Assembly: GCA_003242605.1 (NCBI GenBank)
Contig: QGUZ01000118.1
Span: 1-13,892 of the forward strand
Source: Actinomycetota bacterium
GTDB taxonomy: Bacteria; Actinomycetota; Actinomycetes; Streptosporangiales; Streptosporangiaceae
DNA length: 13,892 nt
Direction: 5' to 3'
Positions 1 to 6,546 of this stretch are shown here, in pieces. The notes under the pieces were generated by a model. That model did not search any database. It was not told the DNA's origin and saw only the letters and a list, made by a program, of their open reading frames with translations. The position numbers and the translations under genes were made by a program. Within the stretch, counting starts at the first letter, position 1. Every line of letters starts with the position of its first letter.

Positions 1-55
1 GGGACCGGGGGGTGGTGCCGCGGGCCCGGTCCGGCGGCCCGGCCGGGCGGCGGGG

Positions 56-81
56 GGGCGGCGCGGGGCCCCGCGCCGCCC
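56..81 (-). terminator. 26-bp perfect palindrome downstream of the glycosyltransferase gene
   Basis: Two 13-base arms (GGGCGGCGCGGGG and its exact reverse complement) meet with no spacer at 68/69. The palindrome lies about 70 bases past the stop of the minus-strand glycosyltransferase gene. No T-run follows on that strand, which is common for terminators in high-GC actinomycetes. The role as a terminator is inferred from position. The rest of 1-149 shows no gene I can support. Confidence 0.4.
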
Positions 82-149
82 GGCGGCCGGAATGCCGGGC
101 GCCGCGGCGATGGCGTGCCGGGCCGGGACGGGCGCGGCCGCGGGGCCGG

Positions 150-2162
150 TCACAGCTCCATGAGCGGGTTGGCGTACCAGCCGCGCCACTGGCGGCGGTT
201 GCGCCGGGCGAGGAAGTAGCCGATCGGCTCACGCCAGGTGTGCCCCTGGGCGGCGCGGCGGCGCAGGATGTAGTTGAGCCCGTGGATCTGGTAGATGCGC
301 CCGCCCGCGGCACGCACCGCCTTGCACAGCTCGCCGTCCACGTGCCGGGGCACCGGCCGGAAGCCGCCGATCGTCTCGAACAGGGTGCGGGTCAAAAACA
401 GGGTGCCGCCCGCCACCGAGTCGCGGAAGCACTCGGTGCGGCGGCTGCGCTGCACGGTGACGTCGATCTGCTCGAGGTGGACGAACTCGGCCGGGGCGCC
501 GATCAGCTCCGCGCCGGTGTACACGTGGGCGAGCGCGAGATCGGCGAGGTGGTCGGGCCCGTACCAGTCGTCGTCGTCCATCTTCGTCACGAACGTGCCC
601 GAGGCGCGGGCGAACCCCTCGTTGAGCACCGCGCCGAACGGCAGCGCCGGGTCGGCCTCGAAGGCGGTGACCGGGAACGGCAGGCCGCGCACCGCCTCCG
701 CCACCCGGGCGAGCGGGATGCCGTGCAGGCCGAGCACGAGCTCCAGGTCGACGCCGCGCTGCCGGGCCACCTGGCTCACCGCGAAGCGCACCATGTCGGC
801 CCGCCGGGTGCACAGCACCACCGAGACCTTCGGCGTCTCGTACGGCCCGTGGCCGGGCACCTCGCCCGCGGTGAGCTGGTGCCAGCGGCCCCGGGTGCCG
901 TGCGCGCGCAGCGCCAGGCGGCGCAGCCGTACGCTGAACACCTCCCGGTCGAGGTCGTCGGCGAGATCGGCCTCGGTGACGCGGGCGATCAGGTCGGTGA
1001 GGCCGGCGCCGAGCAGCGGGCGCACCCATTCCGGCGGGTCGGGGGCGATGAGCGGCACCCCGGCGGCGGCGAGCCCGGCGATGACCCGGGCGGCGGGCAC
1101 CGGCCCGGTGTGCGACAGCCGCCACCGCACCCGCAGGCCGCGCAGCCTGCGCAGCCGCGCCACGTCCGCGTCGGTGACCGCGCCGGAGGCGGCGAAGGTG
1201 ACGAGCGCCCGGCCCTGGTACACCGCGGCCCACCGGCCCGCGCGCGGCTCCAGGTCGCCGAACCCGTGCGGCGGCGTCTGCAGGAACCCGCCCGGGTTGA
1301 CCGCCCGCTCGTCGACCGGCGGCACCATCGTCGGGTCCGCGGGCACCGCCGCGGGCGGGTGGCCGGGCTCGGTGAACCGCGTCCACCCCACCGGCCCGGG
1401 CCGGGCGACGACCGGGGGCTCCTCCTCCCGCGCCGGAGCGCCGTCCGGGCACGGCTCGCCGTCCGCGCCCGGGTCCGCGCCCGCGACGAGCACGACGTCG
1501 CAGTCGCCCTTGCCCGGGGTGGCGCCCTTGTCCGGGGTGGGGGTGAGCACGGCGTTGGGGTCGCCGGGCCGCCAGTGGGTGACGCCGGTCCCGGCGAGCG
1601 CGGCCCGCGGCTGCGGCATCGTGTCGATGGGGTCGCCGCCGAAGGCGCGGGCCGTGGCGGCGAGCACCTCCCCGGCCGGGAGCGGCTCGGCGAACTCGGC
1701 CTCCATCACCCACGACCGCTTCTCCACCACCCGGATGTGCACGTCCGTCAGGTGCCGCCAGCCCGGGTGCGCGGTCGCCGTCGGCAGCGGCGCGGGCCAC
1801 AGGTACGGCAGGGCGCCGACGGCGATCGTGATGTTCCGCGCCGGCGGCAGCAGGGACCGCACCGCCACCGCCCGGCGCAGGTCGGTCATGGTGCCCGAGA
1901 TCAGCACCAGGTGGCCCACCGGCTCGGCGGCGAGCGGGTGGTCGACCTCGACCTCGTCGAGATCGGTCACGGCCTTCGTGACCGGTTCGGGCACGGCCGC
2001 CCCGCCGGTGCCGGCCCGGCCGTCCTCGGCCGCGCCCGCCGCGGCGAGCAGCCGCTCCAGCTCGGCGTCGTCGACGCCGATGCGGACGACGAGCACGTCG
2101 TCGCGTCGGCCCACCTCCCGCAGCACCGGCGGCAGGGGAGCGCGGACGAGCGCACCGATCAT
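150..2162 (-). CDS. large protein with C-terminal family 2 (GT-A) glycosyltransferase domain
   Basis: This encodes 670 residues. The last ~225 (from about 444) form a GT-A family 2 domain. It opens PKVSVVLCTRRADMVRFA, has the nucleotide-sugar/metal acidic run KMDDDDW (Asp at about 529-532), and continues GGTLFLTRTLFETIGGFRP, typical of the acceptor side of the fold. Residues 1-160 look like a separate alpha/beta domain and about 320-420 like another; I do not recognise either. A disordered Pro/Gly/Asp stretch of roughly 200-310 joins them. No signal peptide or membrane helix is visible, so it is probably cytoplasmic. The ATG at 2162 is preferred because it overlaps the TGA of the upstream membrane-protein gene as ATGA, and codons further upstream read as the shadow of that gene. 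Substrate and acceptor are unknown; cell-wall or exopolysaccharide glycosylation is an inference. Confidence 0.85.
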   Translation of the reverse strand: MIGALVRAPLPPVLREVGRRDDVLVVRIGVDDAELERLLAAAGAAEDGRAGTGGAAVPEPVTKAVTDLDEVEVDHPLAAEPVGHLVLISGTMTDLRRAVAVRSLLPPARNITIAVGALPYLWPAPLPTATAHPGWRHLTDVHIRVVEKRSWVMEAEFAEPLPAGEVLAATARAFGGDPIDTMPQPRAALAGTGVTHWRPGDPNAVLTPTPDKGATPGKGDCDVVLVAGADPGADGEPCPDGAPAREEEPPVVARPGPVGWTRFTEPGHPPAAVPADPTMVPPVDERAVNPGGFLQTPPHGFGDLEPRAGRWAAVYQGRALVTFAASGAVTDADVARLRRLRGLRVRWRLSHTGPVPAARVIAGLAAAGVPLIAPDPPEWVRPLLGAGLTDLIARVTEADLADDLDREVFSVRLRRLALRAHGTRGRWHQLTAGEVPGHGPYETPKVSVVLCTRRADMVRFAVSQVARQRGVDLELVLGLHGIPLARVAEAVRGLPFPVTAFEADPALPFGAVLNEGFARASGTFVTKMDDDDWYGPDHLADLALAHVYTGAELIGAPAEFVHLEQIDVTVQRSRRTECFRDSVAGGTLFLTRTLFETIGGFRPVPRHVDGELCKAVRAAGGRIYQIHGLNYILRRRAAQGHTWREPIGYFLARRNRRQWRGWYANPLMEL

Positions 2163-2719
2163 CGCCCGCCTCCGGCGCCCGGCCCCGCACCGTCCGCCGG
2201 GCCGTGCCGTACCGGGTCGCCGTCGCCGGCCGCGGTCACGGTGGCGCGGGCCTGCGCGGTGACCCGGCGCAGGTCCTCGGCGACCCCGGTGAGCAGCTCG
2301 GTGTAGCGCTTGTGGCGGTAGACCGCCTCGACCCGGTCCTCGCCCAGCGTGGCGAGCACCGTCTCCACGCGCTCGGTGAGGTGCGCGGTGGTGTCGCCGA
2401 TCCGCGCCACCGCGGTCTCCAGCCGCTCCAGCCGCGGCGCCACCGCATCGATCCGGCACGGAGCGGGCACCGGCCGTGCCGCCGCCCGCGCCGCCTCCCG
2501 CGCAAGCCGATCCGACACACGTTGCACCTTCGCGTCGAGGCGGCGGAGCCACAGGCCGAGCACGAGGATGCCGGCCAACGAGGCGCTGCCCACCGCGAGC
2601 ACGATGGCGATCGCCGGCGTCACGGCCCCGGCGAGGGCCGCGGCGACGATCGCGAGCAGCGCGAGTCCGCAGCAGCCCGCGATGACGATCAACATCTGTC
2701 GGGAGGTTGGCCTACGCAT
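2159..2719 (-). CDS. small membrane protein with two N-terminal helices and coiled-coil tail
   Basis: This encodes 186 residues that I do not recognise as a named family. Residues about 9-31 and 35-57 are two hydrophobic helices rich in Ala, Leu, Ile and Val. The first contains a CC pair that could be exposed or lipidated, though no lipobox is evident. Residues about 60-160 are charged and amphipathic, with heptad-like spacing of Leu/Val, suggesting a cytoplasmic coiled coil. The last 20 residues are a Gly/Pro/Asp tail. The ATG at 2719 has an AAGGTG ribosome-binding match six bases upstream; an in-frame TTG at 2737 is the alternative. The stop overlaps the next gene's ATG by four bases, so the two are probably translated as a coupled pair. 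It may anchor or scaffold the glycosyltransferase (inference). Confidence 0.75.
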   Translation of the reverse strand: MRRPTSRQMLIVIAGCCGLALLAIVAAALAGAVTPAIAIVLAVGSASLAGILVLGLWLRRLDAKVQRVSDRLAREAARAAARPVPAPCRIDAVAPRLERLETAVARIGDTTAHLTERVETVLATLGEDRVEAVYRHKRYTELLTGVAEDLRRVTAQARATVTAAGDGDPVRHGPADGAGPGAGGGR

Positions 2720-2756
2720 GTCTTGCACCTTACGCAAGGGCGATTTGCGAGTTCAG
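2720..2756 (-). promoter_or_regulatory. candidate promoter and RBS of the membrane protein/glycosyltransferase unit
   Basis: Read on the minus strand, TAAGGT (2732-2727) lies seven bases before the ATG at 2719 and fits the actinobacterial -10 pattern TANNNT. CTGAAC (2756-2751) sits 18 bases further upstream as a possible -35. The same bases read one position on give AAGGTG, a fair Shine-Dalgarno match. The sequence alone therefore cannot say whether the transcript is leaderless from the ATG or starts further upstream and uses AAGGTG as the ribosome site. Confidence 0.35.
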
Positions 2757-2842
2757 CGAAGCGTGTGACTTTTTAGCGGAGATACCTCCAAGCTTCCTGA
2801 AAGGCGGTACGGAATGACGGCCGCGGGGCCGGTGCGCGGCAA

Positions 2843-2875
2843 TGTGATCGTCTTGTGATCGCGATGTGAACGCGC
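2843..2875. promoter_or_regulatory. three 11-bp direct repeats (TGTGATCG type), PHO-box-like
   Basis: Three units begin TGTGATCG, TGTGATCG and TGTGAACG at 2843, 2854 and 2865, an exact 11-bp period. On the minus strand the units read GTTCACA, GATCACA, GATCACA with four-base spacers. Tandem 11-bp direct repeats with a GTTCAC core are the known layout of PhoP (PHO box) sites in Streptomyces, and OmpR-family regulators in general bind such repeats. The array sits about 125-155 bp upstream of the membrane-protein start. Binding by PhoP is an inference; units two and three depart from the consensus. Confidence 0.4.
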
Positions 2876-2922
2876 ATCACGGCAGGGATGTGCCGGCCGT
2901 ATACGCCACCGGGGGCGCGTCG

Positions 2923-2978
2923 GGAAGGTGGAGCCCGGAAGATGAAGTCCGGAAGGTGAAGCCGCGAAGGTGAAATCC
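2923..2978. repeat. four tandem 14-bp imperfect repeats
   Basis: Four adjacent 14-base units begin at 2923, 2937, 2951 and 2965, with consensus GGAAGGTGAAGYCC. Each differs from its neighbour by two to four bases. The period is not a multiple of three and no gene runs through here, so this is non-coding. It could be a slippage-derived minisatellite or a multi-site binding region. The purine-rich strand is the plus strand. Confidence 0.7.
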
Positions 2979-3064
2979 CGGGCTCGCCGATCGGCGGCGG
3001 GGAATGGCGCGGTCCCGGGAAACGGCGCCGCGCCGCCGCAGCAGGGGCCGTCGCCGGAGGCGTG

Positions 3065-3134
3065 CGGGCCGGTCCGCCGGCCCGGGGGCGGCGGCCGCGG
3101 TGCCGCGGGGGCCCGTGCCGAGGCGCCGCGGCAC
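3065..3134 (-). terminator. GC hairpins downstream of glgC
   Basis: Two hairpins lie 70-140 bases past the glgC stop. One has a perfect 8-bp stem (CGGGCCGG pairing with CCGGCCCG, 3065-3072 and 3077-3084) and a four-base loop. The other has a 6-bp stem (3115-3120 with 3129-3134) and an eight-base loop. Neither has a T-run. They could end glgC transcription before the minus-strand unit below, but in DNA this GC-rich such stems also arise by chance. Confidence 0.3.
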
Positions 3135-3203
3135 GCTCCGGGCGAAGGATCGCGAAAAGAGCGCGGCCCGGACGCGGCGGTGCGGCGCGCCCGGGCCGAG
3201 GCG

Positions 3204-4439
3204 TCAGCGCTCGATGACCTCGTTCTTGCCGATCACGACCACGCCGCCGCGGGTGACCGCGAACCGGGCCCGGTCCTCCTCGGGGTCGCAGCCGATGCGG
3301 GCGCCGTCGGGGATGACCACGTTCTTGTCGATGATCGCGCGGCGGACGATCGCGCCCTTGCCGACCTTGACGTTGTGCATGAGCACCGAGTCCTCGACGA
3401 GCGCGTGCGACTGCAGCACCACGCCCGGCGACAGGATCGACCGCACGGCCGTGCCGCCCGCGACGATCACTCCGGGGGAGACGAGCGAGTCGATGGCCCG
3501 GCCGATCCGGTCCCCGTCGTTGTGCACGAACTTGGCGGGCGGCAGCGGGTCGTGGCCGGTGTAGATCGGCCACTCGCGGTTGTAGAGGTTGAACCGCGGC
3601 TCGGCCGGGAGCAGGTCCATGTGGGCCTCGTAGTACGCGTCGAGCGTCCCCACGTCCCGCCAGTACCCGCGGTCCCGCTCGGTGGTGCCCGGCACCACGT
3701 TGTCGGCGAAGTCGTACACGTACGCCCCGCCCGACTTGACCATCATCGGGATGATGTTCCCGCCGATGTCGTGCTTGCTCGACGGGTCCATCGCGTCCTC
3801 GCGCAGCGCGTCGATGAGCGCCTGGGTGCGGAACACGTAGTTGCCCATCGAGGCGTAGATCTGGTCCGGCGCGTCGGGCAGGCCGACCGCGTCGGTGGGC
3901 TTCTCGCGGAACGCGACGATGCGCCGCCCGGACGGGTCGGTCTCGATCACGCCGAACTGGTCGGCGAGGGCGAGCGGCTGCCGGATCGCGGCGACGGTCA
4001 CGTCCGCGCCGCTCTCGATGTGCTGCTGCACCATCTGCCGCGGATCCATGCGGTAGATGTGGTCGGCGCCGAACACGATGCAGTGCTCGGGCATCTCGTC
4101 GTAGATGAGGTTGAGGTTCTGGAAGATGGCGTCCGCCGACCCCGCGAACCACCGCGGCCCGAGCCGCTGCTGGGCCGGCACCGGGGTGACGTAGTTGCCC
4201 AGCATCGCCGACAGCCGCCAGGTCCGGGAGATGTGCCGGTCGAGGCTGTGGTTCTTGTACTGGGTCAGGACGACGATCTGGAGATAGTGGCCGTTGGCCA
4301 GGTTGGACAGCACGAAATCGATCAGCCGGTAGATTCCCCCGAACGGCACGGCAGGCTTCGCCCGGTCGGCCGTGAGCGGCATGAGGCGCTTGCCCTCGCC
4401 ACCGGCCAGCACGATCGCGAGGACTTTTGGCGTGGTCAT
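3204..4439 (-). CDS. glgC: glucose-1-phosphate adenylyltransferase (ADP-glucose pyrophosphorylase)
   Basis: GlgC makes ADP-glucose and pyrophosphate from ATP and glucose 1-phosphate, the committed step of bacterial glycogen and alpha-glucan synthesis in the cytoplasm. The 411 residues are full length for actinobacterial GlgC. The nucleotidyltransferase signature LAGGEGKRLMPLT (11-23) is followed by KPAVPFGG (28-35), GPRWFAGSADAI (94-105), catalytic-region GADHIYRMDP (124-133) and glucose-1-phosphate-binding FREKP (177-181, Lys180). The C-terminal third (about 290-411) is the left-handed beta-helix region with hexapeptide-like repeats such as SILSPGVVL and DKNVVIPDGARIG. The ATG at 4439 fits the N-terminus MTTPKVLAIVLAGG; an in-frame GTG nine bases upstream is possible. 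It faces glgM across 90 bp, the pairing seen in mycobacteria. Confidence 0.97.
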   Translation of the reverse strand: MTTPKVLAIVLAGGEGKRLMPLTADRAKPAVPFGGIYRLIDFVLSNLANGHYLQIVVLTQYKNHSLDRHISRTWRLSAMLGNYVTPVPAQQRLGPRWFAGSADAIFQNLNLIYDEMPEHCIVFGADHIYRMDPRQMVQQHIESGADVTVAAIRQPLALADQFGVIETDPSGRRIVAFREKPTDAVGLPDAPDQIYASMGNYVFRTQALIDALREDAMDPSSKHDIGGNIIPMMVKSGGAYVYDFADNVVPGTTERDRGYWRDVGTLDAYYEAHMDLLPAEPRFNLYNREWPIYTGHDPLPPAKFVHNDGDRIGRAIDSLVSPGVIVAGGTAVRSILSPGVVLQSHALVEDSVLMHNVKVGKGAIVRRAIIDKNVVIPDGARIGCDPEEDRARFAVTRGGVVVIGKNEVIER

Positions 4440-4529
4440 AGCAGGCACGTTACCCCGCGCGATCCCCGCCCGACACCATTGACGACGTTCGTACCGATAG
4501 ATCTGGATAAAAGCCGTTAAGCTCCGCAT
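4440..4529. promoter_or_regulatory. divergent glgC-glgM promoter region, both genes possibly leaderless
   Basis: Neither start codon has a convincing Shine-Dalgarno sequence. For glgM, TAAGCT (4518-4523) is followed by exactly six bases and then the ATG. For glgC, read on the minus strand, TAACGT (4452-4447) is followed by seven bases and then the ATG. Both fit TANNNT -10 elements placed so that transcription would start at the start codon, as in the many leaderless actinobacterial mRNAs. No clear -35 is seen for either. The central part (about 4477-4520) is AT-rich for this genome and could bind a shared regulator. Confidence 0.45.
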
Positions 4530-5708
4530 ATGCGCGTCGAGCTGCTCACCCGCGAGTACCCGCCCGAGGTGTACGGCGGGGCCGGGGTCCACGTGGAATA
4601 CCTCGCCCGCGAGCTGCGCCGGCTCGCCGACGTCCGGGTGCGCTGCTTCGGCGCGCCCCGCGGCGAGGCGGGCGTGACCGCCTACCGCGAGCCGGACCGG
4701 CTGCGGGCCGCGAACGCGGCGCTCGGCGTGCTCGGCGCCGACCTGGAGATCGCCGCGGACTGCGCGGACGCCGACCTGGTGCACAGCCACACCTGGTACG
4801 CGAATCTCGCCGGGCACGTGGCCAAGCTGCTGTACGGCGTGCCGCACGTGGCGACCACGCACAGCCTGGAGCCGCTGCGCCCGTGGAAGGCCGAGCAGCT
4901 CGGCGGCGGCTACGCGCTCTCCTGCTGGGCCGAGCGCACCGCGCTCGCCGCGGCGGACGCGGTGATCGCGGTCTCCGAGGGCATGCGGCGGGACGTGCTC
5001 GCCTGCTACCCGGAGATCGAGCCGGACCGGGTCACCGTGATCCACAACGGCATCGACACCGACGAGTACGCCCCGGACCACGGCACCGGCGCGCTCGAGC
5101 GGCACGGCATCGACCCGGCCCGGCCGTACGTGGCCTTCGTCGGCCGGATCACCCGGCAGAAGGGCCTGGTGCACCTGCTGCACGCGGCCCGCTCGCTCGA
5201 CCCGGGGGCGCAGCTCGTGCTGTGCGCCGGGGCGCCGGACACCCCCGAGCTCGCCGCCGAGGTTAACGGGCTCGTCGCCGAGTTGCGGCGGGCGCGTGAC
5301 CGGGTGATCTGGATCGAGGAGATGCTGCCGCGGCGCGAGGTGATCCAGATCCTCACCCACGCCCGGGTCTTCGTCTGCCCGTCGGTCTACGAGCCGATGG
5401 GCATCGTCAACCTCGAGGCGATGGCCTGCCGTACCGCGGTGGTGGCGACCGCCACCGGCGGCATCCCCGAGGTGGTCGAGGACGGCGTGTGCGGCCTGCT
5501 CGTGCCCACCGAGCAGCACCCGGACGGCACCCCGGTCGACCCGGACAAGTTCGCCGCCGACCTCGCCGCCGCGCTCAACACGCTGCTCGCCGACCCGGAC
5601 CGGGCCGCGGAGATGGGGGAGCGGGGCCGCCGCCGCGCGGTCGAGCAGTTCTCCTGGCGCAGCATCGCGGAGAAGGTGCACGCGCTGTACGCCAGGCTGC
5701 TCGCCTGA
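4530..5708 (+). CDS. glgM: ADP-glucose-dependent GT4 glucosyltransferase, GlgM (annotated glgA in many genomes)
   Basis: This 392-residue GT-B, GT4-family retaining glycosyltransferase begins MRVELLTREYPPEVYGGAGVH, with the Gly-rich donor-side loop at 16-19. It has HSHTWYANLAG (85-95), the GRITRQKG phosphate-binding stretch (Arg206, Lys211) and EPMGIVNLE (288-296), the E-x7-E element of GT4 enzymes. Length and sequence style match the mycobacterial enzyme known as GlgM, which joins ADP-glucose to glucose 1-phosphate to give maltose 1-phosphate, the substrate of GlgE. Classical glycogen synthases (GT5) are about 480 residues. The neighbouring divergent glgC supplies ADP-glucose. I cannot tell from sequence how much it also extends glucan chains directly. 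No Shine-Dalgarno is visible. The next gene on this strand follows 54 bases after the stop. Confidence 0.9.
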   Translation: MRVELLTREYPPEVYGGAGVHVEYLARELRRLADVRVRCFGAPRGEAGVTAYREPDRLRAANAALGVLGADLEIAADCADADLVHSHTWYANLAGHVAKLLYGVPHVATTHSLEPLRPWKAEQLGGGYALSCWAERTALAAADAVIAVSEGMRRDVLACYPEIEPDRVTVIHNGIDTDEYAPDHGTGALERHGIDPARPYVAFVGRITRQKGLVHLLHAARSLDPGAQLVLCAGAPDTPELAAEVNGLVAELRRARDRVIWIEEMLPRREVIQILTHARVFVCPSVYEPMGIVNLEAMACRTAVVATATGGIPEVVEDGVCGLLVPTEQHPDGTPVDPDKFAADLAAALNTLLADPDRAAEMGERGRRRAVEQFSWRSIAEKVHALYARLLA

Positions 5709-5750
5709 CGGAGATCACCCGACCGGCACCACCCGACGGCGCCGCCTGCG

Positions 5751-5765
5751 TAGGCTGTGGGCGTG
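5751..5765 (+). promoter_or_regulatory. -10-like element giving a possible leaderless GTG start for pgeF
   Basis: TAGGCT at 5751-5756 is a good actinobacterial -10 hexamer. It is followed by six bases and then GTG at 5763, which would place the transcript start on the first base of the start codon. There is no Shine-Dalgarno in the preceding 20 bases. An in-frame GTG at 5757 is the only nearby competitor and would lie inside the spacer. No convincing -35 is visible. Confidence 0.45.
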
Positions 5766-6473
5766 TTCCGATTCGGCAGCGTGCGCATGGCCTTCACGGA
5801 CCGGCACGGCGGGGTGAGCGCGCCGCCGTTCCACAGCCGCAACCTCGGCGGGGCGGTCGGCGACGACCCGGCGGCGGTCGCGGAGAACCGGGCGCGGACC
5901 GCCCGGGAGCTCGGCATCGACCCGGACCGGGTGGTGTTCATGCGGCAGGTGCACAGCGCCGTCGCCGCGTACGTCACCGAGCCGTTCGGCGACGATCCCC
6001 CCGAGCTGGACGCGGTCTGCACCGACGTGCCCGGGCTCGCGGTGGCCGCGCTCGCCGCGGACTGCGCGCCGGTGCTGCTCGCCGACCCGGACGCGGGCGT
6101 CGTCGGCGCGGCCCACTCCGGCCGGGTGGGCACGCTCGCGGGCGTGGTGCCCGCGCTGGTGAAGCAGATGCAGGCCCGCGGCGCGTCCCGGATCGTGGCG
6201 GTGATCGGCCCGATGGCGTGCGGCGGCTGCTACGAGGTGCCGGAGCGCATGCGGGCGGAGGCCGCCGAGGTGCTGCCGGAGACCCACGCCACGACCCGCC
6301 GAGGCACCCCGTCCCTCGACCTGCGGGCCGGCATCGTCGCCCAGCTCCGGGCGGCCGGGGTCACCGAGATCCACCACGACGACCGGTGCACGATCGAGAG
6401 CCCGGAGCTGTTCTCGCACCGCCGCGACGGCCGCACCGGCCGGCTCGCCGGCTACGCGTGGCTGGAGCCCTGA
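5763..6473 (+). CDS. pgeF: YfiH/PgeF (DUF152) family purine nucleoside phosphorylase / laccase-domain protein
   Basis: This encodes 236 residues of the multicopper-polyphenol-oxidase-fold family. Characterised members are zinc enzymes that phosphorolyse purine nucleosides and deaminate adenosine; E. coli PgeF has been tied to editing of mis-built peptidoglycan precursors. The three metal-site residues are present: His64 in MRQVHS, Cys101 in AADCAPVLLADP, and His118 in AAHSGRVG. GPMACGGCYEVP (149-160), SLDLRAGIVAQL and the ending FSHRRDGRTGRLAGYAWL are also typical. The usual HAGWRG motif is HSGRVG here; Trp-to-Arg is common in actinobacterial members as I recall them. In many Actinobacteria this gene sits beside ftsZ and sepF, so its place after glgM suggests a paralogue or a moved gene. 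GTG at 5763 is chosen for its spacing from TAGGCT. Confidence 0.88.
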   Translation: MFRFGSVRMAFTDRHGGVSAPPFHSRNLGGAVGDDPAAVAENRARTARELGIDPDRVVFMRQVHSAVAAYVTEPFGDDPPELDAVCTDVPGLAVAALAADCAPVLLADPDAGVVGAAHSGRVGTLAGVVPALVKQMQARGASRIVAVIGPMACGGCYEVPERMRAEAAEVLPETHATTRRGTPSLDLRAGIVAQLRAAGVTEIHHDDRCTIESPELFSHRRDGRTGRLAGYAWLEP

Positions 6474-6513
6474 TCCGGCATCCGCCGTCACCTCAAGCAC
6501 CGGCGCGACGATC

Positions 6514-6538
6514 GGCGGGCCCGGCGCCGCCGCCCGCC
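6514..6538. terminator. hairpin between convergent pgeF and YCII genes
   Basis: GGCGGGC (6514-6520) pairs with GCCCGCC (6532-6538) across an 11-base loop. It lies between two genes that run toward each other, 40 bases past the pgeF stop and 9 bases past the YCII stop, where a two-way terminator is expected. There is no T-run on either strand. Confidence 0.35.
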
Positions 6539-6546
6539 GCGGCCCG

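Larger units (their letters stand above)
2720..3203. other. 484-bp intergenic region between glgC and the membrane-protein gene
   Basis: No reading frame here resembles a protein; those that cross it are shadows of glgC or low-complexity Arg/Pro/Gly frames. It holds the candidate promoter next to 2719, the 11-bp repeat array, the 14-bp repeat array and the hairpins beyond the glgC stop. Base composition drops in GC around 2730-2890, as expected for a promoter region in this genome. Confidence 0.6.

Noticed and set aside
12..2306. Long plus-strand open frames opposite the glycosyltransferase gene
   Set aside because: They are Arg/Pro/Gly/His-rich mirror frames caused by the very high GC content. 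The minus strand carries the recognisable GT2 motifs.
2865..2880. CRP-type site (TGTGA, spacer, TCAC)
   Set aside because: The spacer is seven bases rather than six, and the three-unit 11-bp direct periodicity explains the sequence better.
3004..4520. Long plus-strand open frames over glgC
   Set aside because: They are antisense shadows of glgC with no family likeness. GlgC motifs on the minus strand are unambiguous.
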